Assembly (NCBI GenBank): GCA_051294375.1
Contig: CM119266.1
Location: 22,387,875-22,451,874, forward strand
Length of the DNA: 64,000 bases
Source: Paraspadella gotoi
Taxonomy: Eukaryota > Chaetognatha
Direction: 5' to 3'
Shown here: one piece after another, positions 10,470 to 22,399 of the stretch
Layout: each line of letters starts with the position of its first letter
Numbering within the stretch: the first letter of the stretch is position 1
Translations under genes and position numbers: made by a program
The notes under the pieces: model-generated
The model's database searches: none
What the model was told of the DNA's origin: nothing
What the model saw: only the letters and a program-made list of their open reading frames with translations

Positions 10470-12700
10470 TCAGTAGCTAATCAAAAAACTCTTCGCTGTG
10501 GAAATTCGGACACAGATGCTGCTGAAATCCGTGGAGGGGCGACGGAGGTGGAGATATGTTGTTATTCGAAGAGCTCGATGCATCCCGTCACCCGAGAGGG
10601 AAAAAGACCCAGAGTTGTCCGTCGACGAAAACTTGCCTGGCTGCTGCTGTGGTTTCTGTTTGTTGTAGACTGTTGGGGGTGTTGCATACTGTGCTGATTG
10701 AGTCCGTAGCCGATCGACGACAGGCTGCAGGAGGACGAGGAGGAAGAGGGAAGACGAAGAAACGACGAAGACGAGGCCTGCAAAAGGTCTACGCCGGAAG
10801 AATGTCGGCGGAGCATGAACCGGGAAGCGGCGCCATGCGCGCCGCCGTGTCGATGTTGACCCGGATGCGGCGCCGCTCGTCGGGAAGTAGAAGCAGCTCA
10901 TCGAAGGAGAACAAACACAAGGCGAGTTGAGGAATTCATTTGAGTTCTCTCTCCCGCCACTGATGTCTTCTCCTTCTTCCTCTCCTCCTTCTCCACCCGT
11001 TACGCGGTTCTCCTCCTCATTCCTCTCTGCTACTTCCTCCTCCTCCCACAAAACTTCCCTTGTTTAAAATTCTGAGGGTCGTTCCCGCCAAAACAGTTGC
11101 ATATTCGGATATTGTGAGATGGAACCGAGGCGGATAATGCGATGGGACGCGCCGGGCAGTGGCGGCTTCCGCCGCCTCAGCCACGAGGACCTTTCCAATG
11201 GTTCCGACGCCGGTGACGCGGTCGTTACCGTGGACGGACATTCCGTGCGACGATCATCGATCTGCGAAGACGACGAGACGACGCGATGATTGTTGTATTT
11301 GTTGTTGTTGTTGATCGCTTAGCGACGTGGACGCATAAACTGCTTGCAATGTGTTGTTGTTGTTGTTGTTGCTGTTGGGAGTGTTTGCATTTGATGAGCG
11401 TTTCATCGATTGATTCGCCAGCAAGTCCATGCACTCCTGGCGGAGCGGCATCGCCATAGCGGCGGCGTGATGCATCGTCATGGATCATTGACCGCGTTCA
11501 TGCCGGCGACCGTAACCCGCATCTGCTCGCTGAGGAGGCGTCGTCGTCCGCGGAAGTGGCGGCGCATCTAGGCGACGGCATCGGTTCAGGAAATATGCGC
11601 CGCCTTCCATGAGACTGGATATTGAGCGCCGGTCGGCGGCGACATGCGCCAAACGCCTCCAGATCCAGAGCAAAAGCTACTGTTGATTCGAGTGCTGCTG
11701 CATTTGCTGGCTGTTGCTGCTGAATGTGCATGTTTTGCGGGAGAGAGTTGGTTGATCGCGTGGTGGAGGTAGAGCTGATGAAGACTCCGTTCATCATAGC
11801 GTGCTGCTGTTGTGTTGTTGAGTTGCTGTTGCTGCTGAATATAACCCGGATGAAAATTCATCTTGTTGGAATACTGCCCTGAAACTGTTGTTGGATGGAT
11901 TGGAAGAGGTATGTCCGTTCTGCTGCCATCATCTGCTTGCCCTGGCATGTGTTGCTGCATCATCTTTGTCCGCAGACTCCGCTCAGGTCCCTGTATGCTG
12001 CCAGCGTGCTGATCTGCACTGCTAGACTCCACCTGTTGCACATGTCGCTCATGGGATTTCCGCATGATTTGCGATACTGACGTCGTTTTATTTGGGCGGC
12101 GGCGCCATGGTAAAACTGAGTCGTCCATCATTGGGTGCAGTAGCGGCTCCATGGGGCCGTTGTTGTTGTTGTTCCGGGTTGATTTAACGGTGGTTTTCAT
12201 GGCGTCATCGGCGACTTCATGCGCTGGAAGCCGCGGCGGATCTAGCTGCGGCCGCACCGTGCCGCCGCAGCCTGCAGCTTCGCCGCGCCGATTTTTGGCG
12301 CGAAAGTCGATTCGGGGTTCAGCTCCTTGGCGACGTTGGGCTACGGTTGCCGACCCACCAGGCGCCAAATCGTGAATCGACGACGCCGTTTGACCCACCG
12401 CATTCTCGCGTACAGGCGGCGAATTTGCCGAAACGGCGTCCCGGACGCACGCTGCTTCCTACGCCGCTGCGCCGACCCATCTCGGCGAACCAGTTCCCGG
12501 CGACGACGACGAGGATGACGACAACCGGCGCCCGCGGACGAAGTCGCAGACGTCGATCTTCGGCGCCGATTTCTTGCCTCGATCGGCCCGTCGAGTCTCT
12601 CCGCCTCCGGATCCCCCAACGCCTCGCGGATTCCGAAGGCTGTCCCCGAGCAGACAACGCCGACGACGCGTCTTCTTCCGACATCGCGCCGACGACGAGG
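10470..12700 (-). pseudogene. Damaged Q/N-rich coding region (unrecognised protein)
   Basis: The minus strand of this GC-rich stretch reads as protein in pieces that switch frame. About 12684-12400 starts MSEEDASS and continues as an Arg/Ser-rich stretch. About 12420-11586 is a 270-codon frame with poly-Asn, QQQQQ and His/Gln-rich segments. 11797-11254 is two overlapping frames with QQQQ and NNNNNN runs. 10816-10562 is a Ser-rich frame with RRHSSGVDLLQ and RRRTTLG, which look like basophilic kinase sites. CAA/CAG/AAC triplet runs and consistent codon-like composition over 2 kb argue for a real low-complexity regulatory protein interrupted by indels, an in-frame TAG near 12450, and perhaps introns. 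No domain is identified. The indels may be sequence errors rather than true decay. Confidence 0.4.
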
Positions 12701-13011
12701 GCGCCGGGGATCCGAGTCGGGTCGGAACCGGAAGTACCGACGCGACGTCTTGAGACCCGGCGGCGAGACGGCCGCTCCGGACGATCCCCCTTAGAGTGGA
12801 CCCGATTGAAGGCTGTTGCGTTTGGGCTTCATTCGAGGTTCTGGAACCAGACTTTCACCTGGAAGACAGGGGGGGATGGCGAGATTGCCACAGTCCGTTA
12901 ATCGGTAGGCCAGGTCTGTCGACCATATGCTACAAATATCCAAGTGAGCGTCGTTAAGAGCAGCCTTTTTCATTAATATAAATAAATTAAAATCTCTCTC
13001 TTGGTTTTTTT

Positions 13012-13036
13012 NNNNNNNNNNNNNNNNNNNNNNNNN
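13012..13036. other. Assembly gap (25 N)
   Basis: It separates the Q/N-rich region from the duplicated block. The right flank starts CCATGCCGTTTGGGC, which in the other copy (20013) is continuous with 19860-20012. Confidence 0.95.
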
Positions 13037-13984
13037 CCATGCCGTTTGGGCTTTAGGGGGGCAGGGGGCGGGGTACTCGGCGCTTGTCGGGGACGTCCTT
13101 CGAGGGGCGTCGTCTCCAATTCGGGCCGAGATTAATTCCTCGCACGAGATGAGCGAATATTTAATTTTTGAGTCAATTGATTCCATCGCGATTAGATTAA
13201 GTTCGCTCGAACCTAAAACCGTTAAATTGAGGATTGTATTATCTAAAAATGGGTCAAACGGGATGAAGAAGGTTTTGAAGATTTAGCTTTTTCAAGTTTT
13301 AAGGTTTTTGGGTTTAAATTAGAAAATATAAACTAAGAAAAGAATTACACTACCGAAAAAAAATTATCCGTATCCTGAAAAGAATAAACGTCAGCTGACA
13401 AAATTGACAAGGTCGTTGGATCCCCGAACCAAAAAAAAAGATAGGATGACGAGAATTCGTCTGACAAAAGATCAAGTGACATGTAATTCATGTCACGAAA
13501 AGACGTACACGTTCGTGACGCGTCTCATGCCGACGGAGCATTGGTAGGACTGTTGTTATTGCTTTTTGTGTGCGACGTAGTAATACTTCCGGTTCTAAAC
13601 CAAAGCTTTGTAAAAAATTGAGAATAAAGACAAAAAACCTTCCACTTTTTAATCCTCTTTTTAAAATTCCATTGTCTTTTTTTCTTTTTAAAAGATAAAC
13701 GTTGTCCGCGGAAACATGAAATCGGGTATAAAGAAAAACTGAAAAGACTTTCGAAAAAAAGAAAGAAAAAAAAGAAGAAAAAAAAAGAAAGCCAATGACG
13801 AAAAGGAATCGTTCCCTATTCAAATATTGATAGGTCCGCCCGCGGGGCATAGAGTAAGAGAGGGTAGGAAACGGCGAAGGTAAGAGAATAAAAGGAAAAG
13901 AGAAAGGGTGATATGAAGAGTTTTAGGAAGATAAAAGTAAAGAAAGAACAATAGGGTTTTCTACTTCGGCGGAGAATCGTTGTT

Positions 13985-14240
13985 NNNNNNNNNNNNNNNN
14001 NNNNNNNNNNNNNNNNNNNNNNNNNNNNNNNNNNNNNNNNNNNNNNNNNNNNNNNNNNNNNNNNNNNNNNNNNNNNNNNNNNNNNNNNNNNNNNNNNNNN
14101 NNNNNNNNNNNNNNNNNNNNNNNNNNNNNNNNNNNNNNNNNNNNNNNNNNNNNNNNNNNNNNNNNNNNNNNNNNNNNNNNNNNNNNNNNNNNNNNNNNNN
14201 NNNNNNNNNNNNNNNNNNNNNNNNNNNNNNNNNNNNNNNN
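13985..14240. other. Assembly gap (256 N)
   Basis: In the other copy the matching interval (20981-21256) is a poly-A run plus a long (GA)n tract, which is probably what is missing here. Confidence 0.95.
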
Positions 14241-14559
14241 GAAACAAAACCTCAACTTGATCGTAGGATCGATGGAAACACGGAATAACAAGCTCGCCTT
14301 TTTCTTTCTCTGACGTTAATATAAAAAAAAGAATACACGATACTGATCAAAATAATAAGAACGAGTGTCAGAGTGGTATAAAAATATATGAGCTCCTCTT
14401 CTAAATTTTCATTTTCTCGATTCTAAATTAATTTTATTCTCTGTAATTGAAAGCAAAGGAGTCAAGTGGGGGGGCAGCGAGCCAGCATTCGCCTCTAAGA
14501 AAACGCAAATCCAACATCTGCGCCGGGCGCTGGTCATTTGGTATGGAGAATGAAAGCCA

Positions 14560-15650
14560 AAAACCACCTTCCCCTTTTACTCCTCTTCAATCACCCAATC
14601 GTTTTTTTCTTTGTTTAAAAAGAGTAAACCTCGTTGTTCCCCGCGACAATGATGAAAGTCGTGTATAAAGCACAAAACTGAAACAAAGACTTTCTAAACA
14701 AAAAGAAACAGCAAAAGAGGGGGAGAAAAAGAAAAAACAAAGAGAAGAAAAACCGAACCAAATGACGAAAAGGAATCATTCCCCTACCTTCAATATTGAA
14801 GGAAGTCGCCCGCGGCGCATAGGACTAAGAGGGTAGGAGACGGCGAGAGGAAGAGGAATAAGAAAGGAAAAGGAGAAGCCGGTGGATATGAAGAGTTTTA
14901 GGAAGGATAGAAAGTAAAGAACAGAACAATAGGTTTCTACTTCGGGACGGATGAATCGTTGTTGTCCAAACAAAAAAAAAGCAAAAAGAAAAAAAAGGAC
15001 AAACAGGGTCCTGGGAGGAAATTTTGTTGCGGGCCGGAAGAAAGACTGAGACAGAGAACACCGAAAAGACTCGCGGACCGCAAAGAAGAGAGACAGAAGA
15101 GAACGAAACGTGGCTTCGCACCCTTCATCGCACTCGGATCGGCCGTTGTCCCAGACTGCGAAACTTCTGTCGCTCGCACGCACGAGGACGGAGAGCACGA
15201 CGAGAGCCCAGAGAGAGAGAGAGCAGAGAGAGAGAGAAGGAGAGAGAAGAGAGAGAGAGAGAGGAGAGAGAGCGAGAGAGCACGCGCTGATGAACGCACC
15301 AAAACCTCAAACTTGATCGTAGGCACGATCGGAACTACGCGAATGAACAACCTCGCCTTCCTTCTTTCTCTCGATCGCTTATCCATACCGTCAAAAAGAC
15401 AACTTACCACAACTACTGATCCAACCCAATACATCACAGAACGAGTGTTCAGAGTATACCCAACTATATGGCGAGCTCTCTTCTAACTTCAAAATTTTCC
15501 TCGATCTCTAATTTCAACTTTCTCATTCTCTCCTGTAATTGAACGCAAGCCGTCACACCGTGGCGGGCGCGGGAATCTAACTTTTTCATCTTTAGACCAT
15601 CTACACAACGACAACACTTCTCATACCCATCGACGCGGGACCCGCGACGA
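14560..15650 (+). repeat. Third, diverged copy of the block's first part
   Basis: It follows 13640-14480 and 20600-21490 in order (poly-A/GA tract, CGCCCGCGG, GATATGAAGAGTTTTAGG, CTCGCCTT), but with more substitutions and short extra words than the other two copies. This is either an older duplicate or a low-accuracy read segment. The (GA)n tract of this copy is at 15210-15283. Confidence 0.75.
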
Positions 15651-15921
15651 AGAAAGATGCTCTTTTTCTTTATCTTCCGCTGATATAATCCGAGCCGAAG
15701 AAATCTGTTTTACGTTTCCGCAGCGATCGCACCACGAAATGATCAAAGACACCGAACGCATCTGGGATCGAAGAACGCCATGCTTCGATTCCAGCCCGCC
15801 TTGCGGGGGGCGCTGCGCGGGGAGCCGTAACCTGCGGTACGGGGGCTTACGGGGGAGAACGATCCCGATATCGCGAAAACTCGCTTTTTCAGTCCTCTTT
15901 TTCGTTAGACTAGCGTAACAC

Positions 15922-15946
15922 NNNNNNNNNNNNNNNNNNNNNNNNN
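15922..15946. other. Assembly gap (25 N), true size near zero
   Basis: The flanks TTCGTTAGACTAG and AGGTAAAAATATC are directly adjacent in the other copy near 21754-21772, apart from about ten extra bases on the left. Confidence 0.9.
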
Positions 15947-16265
15947 AGGTAAAAATATCAATTTGGTCGCGCATCGTGTTAAATAATTATTAATTATTAT
16001 CTCATGCTTTTTCGAGCGAAGAAAATTTGGCCACAGAGAAACGCCATCTTGCTGTAAAACTTTTGACCACTATCGATCTTGCCGCAGATCAAAAAAGAGA
16101 CCGCGCATCCAACGTTTCGACGAAAAAAGGTGAATTTAAAGCAACACCTCTTTCCTCGAAACCCGGACGGGCGACTTCGCCCGGTGATTGATGGAATCTC
16201 CGACGGTTTTAATGATCCGGGGGGAAGGCGGGACAATCGACGACGACGAAGAAGAAGACGGATGA

Positions 16266-16297
<32 letters not shown>

Positions 16298-16574
16298 GGT
16301 CAAGAATTTTACGAATGTTATTAAAAGAGACGCGTGGATTAGGATGACACGGGATATGATTTCGTGAAGAAGGTGTAATTAATTATGAATGATGATGAAA
16401 TTGTCTTTATACGCTATGAAGTTAAATTAAAATTAAATATTTCTTTTCTATCAGCATATTCCTTTGAGTTCGATTGTAAAAATCTAGTAAATGAAAAACC
16501 ATTTAAACTTGGTCTTGACTGTCGTTAATCATCATGAAGAAGTCAGGTTTACCCTGTAGCTCAAAAAAAAAAAT

Positions 16575-17640
16575 TATGCAAAAAAAATGATGTCCGTCCG
16601 TCCGTCTGTCCGTCCGTCGCCGTCCGTCAGTCCCACCTTGAGCAAAAAAACACCAAATTACTCGTGATTGGATGGATGGAATTGAATAACATTTTGTGCG
16701 CTGTGGGATAGGTAAGTGTCGTGATTGGAGAGCTGGATATGAAGTTTCGGAATGGATCGTCGAGTGGAAATGATGTTTAAATGCGAAAAACCAAAAAAAA
16801 TTTATATCACTATTTTGAACACCAATTGACTCATGAGTGGGTAGGGCTGATTGACCTGGGAATTTTGGTATGTGGGTATGGAAGTGTGTGATTGAACACG
16901 GAAATCAGCTTCGATGGAATAGTTTGAGTGGAAATGAGTTGAATGGAAAAAACAAAAAACAGGTTTCCTAATTGATATATGCTTGTATTTTCCTTTATAT
17001 TAATGTATATGCAGGATGCTATTAATAAATCAAATAATATATCAGTTAATGTAATCAAATAGATAAATAAATTAATCAATAATTAAATTAATTAGTCAAT
17101 CAAGTCTCGTCCATCCGTCCCACCTTAGCAAAAAAGCTCCAATGAACTCCGTGATTGGCTTGGTTGGATTCGGAAATTAGAATTTTTGTGTGTGGACAGG
17201 AAAAGTGTGTGATACAAGCTGGTATGAAAGTTTTTGAAGGAATCGTGTGACGTATAAGTTTTAAAATGGAAAAAACATAAGTCGCATTTACTCAAAATCT
17301 TTTTACTGTATTTTATTCAATAAAATACACAATATCTTAATGCTAATTAGATGGATAGATTTGAGTTGAAAATTTGGTGTGTGGGTAGACAAATGTGTGA
17401 CAGAAGCTTCTATATAAAGTTTCGGTGGAAACGTTACAGTGGAAATGAGTTAAATAAAAAAAAATATGATCACATTACTTGAATCTTTTTATTTATTTTA
17501 ACCATGATAGATTGAGATGAAATTTGTTGAGCCGGTAGGGAAAGTTGAGTGAAGAAGCTAGATATAAAGTTTTGACGGAATGCAGTTGAAAAAATGATCG
17601 CAGTTAAAAAAATCCTTAAAGCATAAGGGATCTGTCGCAA
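16575..17640 (+). repeat. Tandem degenerate unit array, copy A
   Basis: It starts with a GTCC tetranucleotide run (about 16590-16630), then about five units of 150-300 bp, each built on a core like GTGTGTGATTGA then GGATATGAAGTTTCGATGG then GTGGAAATGAGTTTAAA. AT-rich spacers of ATTAAT words separate some units. It ends before a (GA)n tract (17651-17775). The same array recurs at 18130-19320, 22400-23425 and, in part, 47885-48870. Confidence 0.8.
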
Positions 17641-17650
17641 TGGCATAAAA

Positions 17651-17775
17651 AGAGAGAGAGAGAGGAGAGAGAGTAGAAAGAGATGAGAGAGTAGAGAAAG
17701 GGAGGAGAGAAGAGAGAGAGAGAGAGAAGAGGAGAGAGAGGAGAGAGAGAGAGAGACAGAGGAGAGAGAGAGGAG
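17651..17775. repeat. (GA)n microsatellite
   Basis: Terminates tandem array copy A. The same junction is seen at 19310 and 23428. Confidence 0.9.
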
Positions 17776-18480
17776 ACATAAAAAAAATAGAGGATATCTC
17801 GTTTGTGTTTATAAAATGTAAACAAAACATTAAATAACTGTCCTGACTGCAATTTTAAGGACCATCATGATGACAAGCTGAATTATAAATATAATTTAAT
17901 TATTAAATTAATCTTAATTAATTAAATCGATTAATTAATTAACTGTAATTAATTAATTATCGTAGGCAGAATCGACATTGGTTTGCTCAACTGTTAGTAG
18001 ACTGCTTACTGCCCCAGCAACTCCGACTCTAGTCAACTCACTTTTTATAACTCACTTTTCGGCTCCGTCGGCCTCGACCCCCTCATATTGTCGGGCACAC
18101 ACTTATATCATACTCAGAACCATGAATTTATGAATAAATTATGCAAAAAAAATGATGTCCGTCGTCCGTCTGTCCGTCCGCGTCCGTCCGTCGTCTCAGT
18201 CCACCTTAGGCAAAAAACACCAATTACTCGTGATTGGATGGATTGATTTAATGAAATTTGTGTGTGGATAGGTAAGTGTGTGATTGAGCTGGCATATTAG
18301 TCTTCGCATGGAATCGCCCGAGTGGAAATGAGTTTAAATGGACAAACACAAAAAATATATGTCCACCTATTTGAACACCAAGCCTCATGAGTGATGGCTG
18401 ATTGACCTCGGAATTTTGTATGTGGAGTAGGAAAGTGTGTGATTGAAACAGGAAATCAGAGTTTCGATGGAATCAGTTAG

Positions 18481-18520
18481 AGGGGGGGGGGGGGGCGGGG
18501 GGGGGGGGCGGGGGGCTGAG
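18481..18520. repeat. Poly-G run with two C interruptions
   Basis: About 35 G in 40 bases, replacing the position where copies A and C read TTTGAGTGG. This is most likely a base-calling artefact. Confidence 0.7.
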
Positions 18521-19215
18521 TGCGAATGCAGTTTAAATGGACAAAAAACAAAACACCTGTTATAACTAATTGATTAGCCTTCTTCTTTCCTTTTATATCT
18601 AAATGTACTTGCAGGATGTATTAATAAATCAATATAACTACATCAGCTTAATTACCACTCAACTTAGTAAATAACTTAAATCAACTAACCTAATTGAATT
18701 ATCAATCAATCCGTCCATCGTTGCCCCATCTTTCACAAAGGCTCCAAATCAACTCGTGATTCGCTGCGGTTGGATGGAATTAAATTTTGGTGTGGGTAGG
18801 ACCAGTGTGTGACTAAAGCCTGATATACAAATTTCCGATGGCACATCCGCTCCCCGTGAGTGGACCAATTAGTTTACACATGGAACACAAACATAAGTCG
18901 ACATCCTTACTAAAATACTTTTCCTTACTTATCTTTAACCAACTAAACTACTCCCACAACATTCCGAAAATGGATGGAAAGACTTCGACGTTGATACTTT
19001 TCGTGCGTGGCGTACGGAAAACGTATGAACACGCCCTTGATATAAAGTTTCAGTGGAAACAGTACAGTGGAAATGAGTTTAACCATGAAAAAAAATAGTC
19101 ACATTTACCCTCACATCTTTTATTTATTTTAAGACCTCCCATGAAGATTGAGATGAACTTTGTGTAGTCCGTACCGCGCCAAAGTGCAGTCGAAGCCAAA
19201 GCTAGATATAAATCA

Positions 19216-19240
19216 NNNNNNNNNNNNNNNNNNNNNNNNN
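19216..19240. other. Assembly gap (25 N), true size about 13 bases
   Basis: Array copy C reads straight through the same place (about 23341-23355) with roughly a dozen bases between the two flanks. Confidence 0.9.
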
Positions 19241-19329
19241 TGCAAGTTGAAAAAATGATGCCAGTTAAAAAAATCTTAAAGCATAAGGATCGTCGCAATG
19301 GCATAAAAAGAGAGAGAGAGAGACGTGAC

Positions 19330-20013
19330 GGACGACGATCGGACCGACCGACAACGTATGATCGACGACGTTGGACAATCGGACAACAGACGACGAATGA
19401 CGGACGGTTGACGGCCGAGCCGGCGGACCGGAAAGATCTCCAACTTCTAGGTCGCTTTCAAGAACTTTAAGCTATGAAGAAAGAAAGGAGAGTAACGAAG
19501 AGAGAAGAGAGAGATAGGAAGAAGAAAAGAAAAAGAGTTTGGGCGGGAGAATCAGAAACATTAGAGGACGAGAGAGAGAGATGAGAGAGAGAGAGAGTAG
19601 TAGAGTATAGAGGAAGAGCGAGAGGAAGAGAGAGAGAGAGAGAGAAGATAGATCTTCTATTCGTTATTGAAAAGCAGGAGAAATGAAAAAGGAGCATTCT
19701 GTCTACCTCTTTTACATTTCATTTTCTATTTTCAGGATAAGTTACGTTGAAACAAAAGAGAACAAACTTGATTGGAAGGAACTAAGGCAATGGAAACGAA
19801 TCGTTCGGTCGGAGGGCTTGGCCCCGGGAGGAAAGGGGAGATGGGAGAAAGGACATCCGAGGCGGGGGGTATCAGATGAGAGCTTTAATTAAGTTTAGCT
19901 GGAAGGAAAGATGATGGCGCGTGTGGGCCAGAAGGTGGGCAACGCGGGTACGCTTGGCAGGGGAACGCCACGAGGGGGCATTTTGGGGAGTTGGGTCGAG
20001 AGCATCGGCCCAT
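19330..20013 (+). repeat. Copy of the 3960-4180 segment, then GC-rich unique DNA
   Basis: 19360-19600 repeats the sequence after the GAC tract at 3960-4180 (shared AAAGATCTCCAACTT and AAAAAGAGTTTG). The (GA)n tract is at 19573-19645. The stretch 19800-20013 is GC-rich and leads without a break into duplicated block copy 2. No gene is recognised. Confidence 0.65.
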
Positions 20014-21153
20014 GCCGTTTGGGCTTTAGGGGGGCAGGGGGCGGGGTACTCGGCGCTTGTCGGGGACGTCCTTCTGAGGGGCGTCGTCTCCAATTCGGGC
20101 CGAGATTAATTCCTCGCGCACGAAGATGAGCGAATATTTATTTTTGAGTCAATTGATCCATCGCGATTAGATTAATTCGCTCGAGAACCTAAAACCGTTA
20201 AATTGAGGATTGTATTATCTAAAATGGGTCAAACGGAGATGAAGAAGCTTTTGAAGATGTTTAGCACTTTTTTAAGTCTTTAGGTTTTGGTTTTAATTTA
20301 GGAAAATGATAAACTAAGAAAAGAAATTACGGCTACCGAAAAAAAATTATCCGTATCCTGAAAAGAAAAACGTCAAGCTGAAAAATTGACAAGGTCGTTG
20401 GATCCCCGACCAAAAAAAAGATAGGATGACGAGAATGTCTGACAAAAGATCAAGTGACATGTACTTCATGTCACGAAAAGACGTAACACGTTCGTGAACG
20501 CGGCTCATGCACGGAGCATTGGTAGGACTGTTGTTATTGTCTGTTTTGTGTGCGACGTAGTAATATTCCGGTTCTAAACCAAAGTTTTGTAAAAAATTGA
20601 GAATAAAGACAAAAACCTTCCACTTTTTAATCCTCTTTTTAAAAATCCATTGTCTTTTTTTTCTTTTTAAAAAGATAAACGTTGTCCGCGGAAACATGAA
20701 AATCGGGTATATAAAGAAAAACTGAAAAGAACTTTCAAAAGAAAAAAAGAAGAGAAAAAAAAGGAAAAGAAAAAAAAAAGAAAAAGAACCAATGACGAAA
20801 AGGAATCATTCCCTATTTCAAATATTGATAGGTCCGCCCGCGGGCATAGAGTAAGAGAGGGTAGGAAACGGCGAAGGAAAGAGAATAAAAGGAAAAGAGA
20901 AAGGGTGATATGAAGGAGTTTTAGGAAGATAAAAGTAAAGAAGAACAATAGGGTTTTCTACTCGGCGGAGAATCGTTGTTGTCAAAAAAAAAAAAAAAAA
21001 AAAAAAAGAAAAAAAGGTTGAGGAAATTTTGTTGCGGCGAAGAAAGACTGAGACAAGAAACGAAAAGACGGAGAGCAAAGAGAGAGAAAGAGAGAATGAA
21101 AGTGGTTGACTTGATGGATCGGTTGTCCAGACTGGAAACTTTTGGTCGCACGA

Positions 21154-21246
<93 letters not shown>

Positions 21247-21811
21247 CGCTGATGAAACAAACCTCAACTTGATCGTAGGATCGATGGAAACACGGAATAA
21301 CAAGCTCGCCTTTTCTTTCTTCTGACGTTAATATAAAAAAAAGAATAACACATACTGATAAAATAATAAGAACGAGTGTCAGAGTGGTATAAAAATATAT
21401 GAGCTCCTCTTCTAAATTTTATTTTCTCGATTCTAAATTAATTTTATTCTCTGTAATTGAAAGCAAAGGAGTCAAGTGGGGGGGGGAATCTACTTTTTCA
21501 TTTTAGACTCAATTAAAAGAAGAAATTTCATCCAATGACCGACGCGACGAAGAAAGATGCTCTTTTTTTTTATCTTCGCTGATTAATCGAGCGAAGAAAT
21601 CTGTTTTCGTTTCCGTCGATCGAACGATGACAAAAAGCATCGGGGATGAAGAACGATGCTCGATCAGGCCTTGTCGGGGGGGTGGGAGGGTAACTGGGTA
21701 GGGGGTTAGGGGGAGAAGATCCGAATCGGAAAATGGTTTTAGTCCTCTCTTTTCGTTAGATAGGTAAAAATATCAATTTGGTCGCGCATCGTGTTAAATA
21801 ATTATTAATTA

Positions 21812-22162
21812 TTATCTCATGCTTTTTCGAGCGAAGAAAATTTGGCCACAGAGAAACGCCATCTTGCTGTAAAACTTTTGACCTCTATCGATCTTGCCGC
21901 AGATCAAAAAAGAGACCGCGCATCCAACGTTTCGACGAAAAAAGGTGAATTTAAAGCAACACCTCTCTTCCTCGAAACCCGGACGGCGCGACTTCGCCCG
22001 GTGATTGATGGAATCTCCGACGGTTTTAATGATCCGGGGGGAAGGCGGGACAATCGACGACGACGAAGAAGAAGACGGATGACGTCGTCGTCGTCGTCGT
22101 CGTCGTCGTCGGTCAAGAATTTTACGAATGTTATTAAAAGAGACGCGTGGATTAGGTGACAC
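21812..22162. other. GC-rich ORF-bearing stretch conserved between block copies (16020-16324 is the other copy)
   Basis: A 116-codon frame on the minus strand ends IFFARKSMR, and a 105-codon frame on the plus strand contains LRPVIDGISDGFNDPGGRR followed by Arg and Ser runs from the GAC/GTC repeat. Both remain open through most of the copy at 16020-16324 except for one or two indels. Whichever strand is coding, if either, is undecided. No family is recognised and no splice sites stand out. Confidence 0.2.
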
Positions 22163-22399
22163 CGGGATATGATTTCGTGAAGAAGGTGTAATTAATTATG
22201 AATGATGATGAAATTGTCTTTTATAGCTATGAAGTTAAATTAAAATTAAATATTTCTTTTCTATCAGCATATTCCTTTGAGTTCGATTGTAAAATCTAGT
22301 AAATGAAAAAACCATTTAAACTTGGTCTTGACTGTCGTTAATCATCATGAAGAAAGTCAGGTTTACCCTGTAGCTCAAAAAAAAAAATTATCAAAAAAA

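Larger units (their letters stand above)
13037..17990 (+). repeat. Duplicated block, copy 1
   Basis: It matches 20014-23790 in the same orientation and order, with scattered indels. Shared markers are the GC-rich start, the GATAGGTCCGCCCGCGGG region (13828 and 20828), the AATAACAAGCTCGCC region (14284 and 21296), the GTC repeat (16264 and 22083) and the tandem-unit region. Copy 1 carries an extra 1.1 kb insertion (about 14,480-15,650), itself a third, more diverged copy of 13,640-14,480. Confidence 0.85.
18130..19320 (+). repeat. Tandem degenerate unit array, copy B
   Basis: Same order of units as copies A and C, from the GTCC run (18155-18195) to the start of a (GA)n tract (19310). It contains an aberrant G-run at 18481-18520 and many extra bases relative to copy C. 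Confidence 0.75.

Noticed and set aside
14959-15486. 175-codon Arg/Glu-rich frame
   Set aside because: Translation of a poly-A/GA tract; not maintained in the other two copies of the block.
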